Below are positions 59,255 through 64,000 of a stretch of DNA of 64,000 nucleotides, one piece after another. Where the stretch lies: contig CM041465.1 of NCBI GenBank assembly GCA_023213395.1, forward strand, positions 68,703,741 to 68,767,740. The letters run 5' to 3'. A program made the position numbers and the translations under genes. Source of the stretch: Cycas panzhihuaensis. Its lineage: Eukaryota; Cycadophyta. A model generated the notes under the pieces. The model ran no database searches. It worked only from the letters and a program-made list of their open reading frames with translations, and was not told the DNA's origin. Numbering within the stretch: position 1 is the stretch's first letter; each line of letters opens with the position of its first letter.

Positions 59255-60680
59255 ATTCCCCTCCCCTTAAAATAATACTTCACCCTTGAAGTATTAAAAA
59301 ATGCTTGTAGCTTGGTCTAATCTTCCAACCATCTCTTGTTATATCTTGTAGGTCATGAAGACTTGTCTCGATCTTGTTTCTTTTATGGGGTTACACTAGC
59401 AAGCATCTTGAATTTGCCGATGTTTGTTCTTGGAACTAGGTACCTACGATACCTTTTTCTAAATTAAAAGGATCCTAGGACCTGTGAGGTATCTTAAATG
59501 TCTTGTCCTGGTCTTGCCTTGTATTTTCACCTTTTGTTTCGAAATGGGATGGATTTTAGAAAAACAAATGTGAAGGCTTCAAGAACAGAATTGATTGTAA
59601 GGGTCAAGGATCAATGATTGCCTATTATGGGGAAAAGAAAAGGAGGAATTGTAAATTAAGATCAAGCATATCTTTGAAGGTATAGAAAGAAAGAATAAAT
59701 TTTAGAATATGTCTTGGATGGAGATATAAGCTTGTACAAGTTTTGTTGAACCACAACTCTTTTTAGGAGAGAATGATGGATGGGGGATTAGTAAAAGAGG
59801 TTCTTTATCAAAAAAAGATTTTAATAGGGTTGTAGGATTGGTATTCGAATAATTGAAGAAATTTAATGAAAAAGGACAATATTGATAATATGGAATTGAA
59901 GAGGCGTGGAAAAGATTAGACTGGGTTTTGTAAGGGATAATAAGAAAAGATGAAACCTGATAAATAGATTAAAGTTGAAGGGTGTCCTGTTGAGGATTGT
60001 TTATAAGGGGTGAAAGAGTAGGTGAGTAAAGAGATGGAGTAGGGTTGTGAAGGGAAATTAGAATTTGGCCTACAAAAAAAACTAAGATTAGGGGGATTAA
60101 GAGCATGGCTAACTATGGGTTTAGGAGGAAAAGGCTTTTGTATTGCTATTGAACTAAGGAAAAAGAGAGGCCATAAAAAACTACCAAATAAAATGTACAT
60201 GTACAATACAGGATTAGTGGGTACCTTACATAAATGTTAAGAAAAATTTGCTTGTTCCTTATTGTCTTCGTGTTGCTCCCATGTAACTTCACTTTGGATT
60301 TCCTCTCTGATATTGAAATAGGACTCTTTTGTTTCTTGTGTATTCTCCAAGTCTTCTACATTATCATATTGTCTTCTCTGGGCTAGATCTCATTCTAACA
60401 CTTATAAAACCTCTAGGATGTCCTCATCAATAATGTTTTCTTCTTGCCCTTCCTCATCTGCTTGAACGTCACCCTACTTATGTTCTTTAAAAGTTGTGGT
60501 AGCCACCTCTAAAAACTAGAATCATAGAAAAGGTTCTTTAGCCTAATTAATGAACCACTCATAAACTTGTCCATTTAGTATCATTTCTAATAATGGTCCA
60601 TATTCTTCCATTTTTGTATTGAACATAAACTCAAAATCTTCTATCCATTTTTTCATGCCCTCATAATCCTCCAAATTAAA
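59255..60680 (-). other. F interior, mostly unreadable
   Basis: No catalytic motif beyond the RT fragment to the right. A 96-codon minus-strand frame (60206-59916) starts with a hydrophobic stretch and is Pro/Ser-rich; nothing identifies it and it may be chance. The part at 60240-60680 reads as acidic pieces on the minus strand and may be decayed pol. Confidence 0.45.
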
Positions 60681-60840
60681 AAAATCTATCTCCATTTTTT
60701 TCTTCAGTCTTTATATATTCCAAGTGTTCTTCCCATGTTTTGTTATAGATTAGGATATCATCAAAGAAAACTAGAACAAATCATCTCGTAACGTGTTTTA
60801 ATATTGAATCAACCTTTCTGAGCTTTTACCTATGCCTTTT
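60681..60840 (-). pseudogene. F gypsy RT palm fragment
   Basis: Minus strand reads 'FVLVFFDDILIYNKTWEEHL', the gypsy RT palm motif F-x-D-D-I-L-x-Y-S-x-T-x-x-E-H with both catalytic Asp kept, then E-Y-I. About 15 bases upstream lies the primer site, so the first part of pol and all of gag are missing. It is the only identifiable coding piece of F. Confidence 0.85.
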
Positions 60841-60868
60841 CCCTTCAAAACGAAGCTATGATACCACT

Positions 60869-61262
60869 TGCAGCAATCAAATTACTTCGTAATTATTGTT
60901 GATAATGAAATCCCTCTTCAAGGTGAGGTGCCCTCCACAATGCTCCCCAAAAGGGCCAAAAATACTGTAGTCCAAGACTTCTCCAATGATGATCAAATGA
61001 GGCTGCAAATCCTCCTTAAATAGGTGGCTAAAAGATAGAAATAGAAGTCAGCCAGAAAAGAGGAAAACCCTACCAAAAACTAATACTAAAAGTCAACTAG
61101 AACACCTCGAAAAATAAGCAGACTGAAATCTTTAAATAGTCATGACTTTTGATACAAAAGTCAGAATTGACTTTTGTTTAAACCATTGGAATCATCATTC
61201 AGAGACCTTTAATTTGAATGGTAATAAGCTATATCATTTTTATCATATTTTGGAATGTTATA
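60869..61262 (-). repeat. F right LTR (5' LTR)
   Basis: Partner of 58861-59254; its right end reads TTATA where the partner has TTACA. Followed by AACCC. Confidence 0.9.
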
Positions 61263-61267
61263 AACCC

Positions 61268-61800
61268 CTCTTTTATATACTTGTGACAGATGGCCAACAT
61301 GCAATGGGCCTTCTATATGCACATGATATATTTATATGAGAGATTTCCTCTCCTTATTAGTGAAGTGAATCATTGTCCTTTGAATCATTGATTACTTTAA
61401 AATGGTATTAGAATAGGTCTAAAGGGGTTGGGGCTAAGACTCTCTAGAGGCAAATTTGTTAGAGAAATTCTAAAAAATAACTATTGGTAAAGATTCTTAA
61501 GGAGAAAAACATATTGTACAAATAAGAATACCACCGATATAACATAGTACAAAACCATATAAAATATTTTGAAGTGCTTAAAATTGGATAAATTTCAGTG
61601 GAAAGGATCATCTTATCAAGTAGATTAATTTATCCAAAAGGATCGACCTTAGATTTGAAGTAGATAAGTGAAAAAATAAGAATTTACAGTGGGCACCTAT
61701 CAAATCATTGTGGTGCAGATTTCTCTCTTTTTTCTTAGTTTTATAAGGTAAAATTATACTCAAAATCTTTATCTCATTAATATAGTTCATTTAATAAAAA
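61268..61800. other. AT-rich DNA between F and the LINE
   Basis: No gene or repeat seen. The LINE 5' end could lie near 61800, where base composition becomes richer in G+C. Confidence 0.4.
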
Positions 61801-61867
61801 ACTTAGAGAACCGTCAAGAGGCGACAGACCCTCATGAATTGGTGCAAAATGAATGCTCCCTAGAGAG

Positions 61868-62380
61868 GCAAGATGAACGCACCCTAGCGATGCAAGATGT
61901 TCCCCCTCCGAAGGTCCAAGTGGATAACCCTCTTAAGGTGCAAACAGAAAGCCGATAGGGGCCACAACGTTAGACTTCTCTCCAGGGGGTTATGGATCTC
62001 AGATTTGATCCTAACGAGGAGGACACCCTTTTTGAAACAAGGGAATAGGAGGTTCAGGTGCCAAAATCTCAGGAGCTAAAAAGGGAAGGCAACCAAGAAG
62101 AAATTACCCCGGTGGGTCTAGGGGCATTGAGCTACCCCCCTCTGCCCACGCGGTACATGCTCAAAAGAAGATTATAGATGTGGGATCTAAAAAATGAGTG
62201 GGCAGGTCTCCTGTGAAATTGGTTAGAGAAAGGGAAACGGTTGTCCAGGTGGATCAGGGTAACCAGAAAACTCTTAATGATGGCTTTCTCGAAGGACCCA
62301 GACCCAAACCTCGCACTGAAATACGGGACCTGCCCAAAGGGGAGGCCTCAGAGGTCTGGAAGCAAAGGAGGAAGAGATAA
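61868..62380 (+). pseudogene. LINE ORF1, C-terminal part
   Basis: A hydrophilic Lys/Glu/Pro-rich frame, in which 62198-62380 is open ('MGRSPVKLVRERETVVQVDQ' to 'EVWKQRRKR'). Upstream, the same frame reads 'DVPPPKVQVDNPL' and 'MDLRFDPNEEDTLFETRE' with TAG stops that would be CAG or TGG. Its end overlaps the start of ORF2 (62377) by a few bases in another frame. No CCHC knuckle is in view. Likely the RNA-binding protein tail; assigned by position before ORF2. Confidence 0.55.
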
Positions 62381-63075
62381 AACTCATCTCTTGGAATGTC
62401 AGGAGCCTAAATGCCCCTTCAAAACAAAGGATATTAAAAGATTTAAGAATTAGAGAAAGACTAGATCTTATGTTCTTACAAGAAACAAAGTTAAACTTGG
62501 ACAACAGTATTAAAGCTAGAAACAAAATATGGAGGAAATATGATGGAGGAAAGTTGATGGCTGGGGGTTTATTGATGATGTGGAACCCGAATGAATGGTC
62601 TGGGGAAACTTTTAAGGTGGAAGACTTGTTTATTTCCTTGTGGCTAACCAACAGAAGGAATAACTCAAGATGGTTGGCTGCAAATGTGTATGCTCCAAAC
62701 CTTCAAGAGGGTAGGAAGAGGCTTTGGGATAGAATCTTGGCCATTCATATAGATTGAAGAGCTCCCTAGTTACTCGTGAGAGACTTCAACACGGCGTTAT
62801 GTCTAGGTGATAAGAAAGGGGGTCAAGAGGGCTAGACAAATAACATGCATGAGTTTGAAGGGTTCTTGTAGAAAGGGCATTTAGCGGACATAAAGTTAAG
62901 AGGTTCATCATTCACTTAGTCCAACAAAAGACTGGGCAAGCATTTCATCTAGATTAATCTGGATGGAGTGTTGGTCAACTATGATTGGGTAATAAGCTTT
63001 AGCGACTTCACTTTGGAGACTCTTCCGAAAACAAGATCAAATCACTCTCCCCTTCAACTTCAGTTTTTGGACTCA
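62377..63075 (+). pseudogene. LINE ORF2: AP endonuclease
   Basis: Starts 'IKLISWNVRSLNAPSKQRIL' (the S-W-N-x-R-G/S-L-N motif), then 'LDLMFLQETKLNLD' with the catalytic Glu of L-Q-E-T-K, 'RWLAANVYAPN', 'VRDFNTALCLGDKKG' (family G-D-F-N, Gly replaced by Arg), 'GSSFTWSNKRLG', and 'KTRSNHSPLQLQF' where the S-D-H catalytic motif reads S-N-H. The endonuclease would nick the target DNA. The Asp-to-Asn change (GAT/GAC to AAT/AAC) removes a catalytic residue. Stops are TAG/TGA/TAA at former Trp or Gln sites. Confidence 0.88.
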
Positions 63076-64000
63076 GAAAAGCACATTAGCTCTCCCTTTA
63101 GATTTGAAATGATGTGGCTCAGACACCCTAACTTCTGGAAAAAAGTGGAGGAATGGTGGAATATCCAAATTCGCGGGTACGCCATGTTTAGATTTACAAA
63201 GAAGCTAGATTGGATGAAAAGACAGGTGAAATTTTGGAACAAGGATGTCTTCCAGAATATACATGAGCTCAAAGACCAAATCAGTACGGACATGAAGGAT
63301 ATTGAATGCAGGATATAGTAGAAGGGCAAATCCCAAGAGTTGGATAAGTTAGAAAGGGATATGGTTGATCACCTCTAGAAGATTCTTATTAAAGAAGAAA
63401 TTCACTGGAGGCAGAAGTCCAGGGCCACCTGGGTCGCTGAAGGGAATAGAAACACTAAATTTTTTCACATGACTATAGTAAGGCATAGAATGAGTAATAG
63501 GATAACCAGCTTCATAAGGAAGATGGCTCGGTTGTTCATTCCATAGAGGAGATGAAGGACCTGGCCAGTGATTATTTCAAAGATCTTTCTGCCGAACCGC
63601 TGGAAGAGAATATGGATGTCATGAAGGATTTATTGAGGAACATTCCTCGCTTGGTTAATGAATCTTAGAAATCATGGCTGACTACTCTTTTTACTTAAGA
63701 AGAGGTCAAATTGGCGATTTTTAGTATGAAAAGAGATAAAGCTCTAGGCCCGGATGGCTTCCCTCCAGGGTTTTTCTAGGAATTTTGGGATATAATCAAG
63801 GATGATCTTATGGAGGCGTTGCAGGAGATTCATTTGAACCATAAGATCCTTCAAGAATAGTAAGCCACATTTCTAGTTCTTATCCCGAAGAAGTAAGGGG
63901 CTAACAGGATGGAGGAGTTCTACTCTATCAGGCTCTGCAATGTCAAATATAAGATTCTAACTAAGGTTATGGTCAATAGATTAAAAAGGATTATGCCTAA
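63076..64000 (+). pseudogene. LINE ORF2: linker and start of reverse transcriptase
   Basis: Continues with 'FRFEMMWLRHPNFW' and 'WNKDVFQNIHELKDQI' (conserved linker of plant L1), then 'RATWVAEGNRNTKFFHMTIV' (family W-L-x-x-G-D-x-N-T-K-F-F-H), 'FSMKRDKALGPDGFPPGFF' (family K-A-P-G-P-D-G) and 'NVKYKILTKVMVNRLKRIMP' (family N-x-x-Y-K-I-x-x-K-x-L-x-x-R-L). The catalytic palm F-A-D-D lies beyond the window. Five or more stops occur, mainly TAG or TAA in place of CAG, CAA or TGG. Confidence 0.88.

Larger units (their letters stand above)
58861..61262 (-). mobile_element. Deleted Ty3/gypsy element F
   Basis: 2.4 kb with LTRs 58861-59254 and 60869-61262 (394 bases each) and an exact target duplication AACCC (58856-58860 and 61263-61267). 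The minus-strand LTR starts TGTAACATTCC and is preceded by the polypurine tract TAAGGGGAGGGGAAT. The primer site is a decayed tRNA-Met type (CTATGATACCA, 60856-60866). The 1.6-kb interior retains only a gypsy RT palm fragment beside the primer site, so gag, protease and the start of RT were deleted. Confidence 0.85.
61800..64000 (+). mobile_element. L1-type LINE, 5' part, cut by the window end
   Basis: Contains the end of an ORF1-like frame and then an ORF2 with AP endonuclease and the start of reverse transcriptase in the right order on the plus strand. No 3' end or poly(A) is in view. The coding part carries many single-base stops. Confidence 0.85.

Noticed and set aside
59916-60206. 96-codon frame with hydrophobic start in element F, considered as an envelope-like or host gene
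   Set aside because: No motif, no supporting context, low complexity after the first 25 residues. Left as part of the unreadable interior.

Overview
This is nuclear DNA of a plant, most likely a seed plant with a large, repeat-filled genome (a gymnosperm would fit; this is inference). The window contains no recognisable intact single-copy host gene. Nearly all of it is nested, decayed retrotransposons, and the only candidate host-derived coding sequence (a plant-mobile-domain gene and an RNase H) is carried inside one of them.

Layout. 1-2226: Ty3/gypsy gag remnant (minus). 2227-10404: Copia element A1 (minus), itself hit by a solo LTR at 5361-6019. 10405-11562: unassigned AT-rich DNA. 11563-19173: Copia element B (minus, 5-bp TSD TTACC), the best-preserved gag-PR-INT-RT-RNase H order in the window. 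19179-23446: Ty3/gypsy pol remnant (minus). 23447-41796: a plus-strand gypsy LTR split by Copia element C (23894-41735, TSD TATAT), which is split by a 13.2-kb GC-richer element G (26913-40147, TSD AATCT) with 2.56-kb LTRs. 41797-46010: AT-rich DNA, an LTR-like block and a plus-strand Copia RT/RNase H fragment D. 46016-54644: Copia element A2 (minus, TSD ATTAT), same family as A1, with a 2.2-kb internal tandem duplication and an internal deletion. 54776-58447: non-coding LTR element E. 58861-61262: deleted Ty3/gypsy element F (TSD AACCC). About 61800-64000: L1-type LINE (plus), running off the window.

The most interesting object is element G. It looks like a Tat/Ogre-type Ty3/gypsy element: very long LTRs, a tRNA-Arg-like primer site, and gag with a C-x2-H-x4-H-x4-C knuckle and an aspartic protease. 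No reverse transcriptase or integrase is visible. In their place lies a cassette: an antisense, intron-containing gene with a plant mobile domain (PMD), its own TATA box and a strong-context ATG, and beside it a sense-strand RNase H ORF of cellular or archaeal-like type. A 127-bp cloverleaf-like set of palindromes sits inside the first intron of the antisense gene. It appears to be a non-autonomous element that would need pol from elsewhere and carries gene cargo.

Decay: most elements are full of stops that arise from CAA/CAG, CGA or TGG codons by C-to-T (or G-to-A) change, the expected footprint of methylated-cytosine deamination. Boundaries given here were set by aligning LTR pairs by eye, with TG/CA ends, primer sites, polypurine tracts and target-site duplications.
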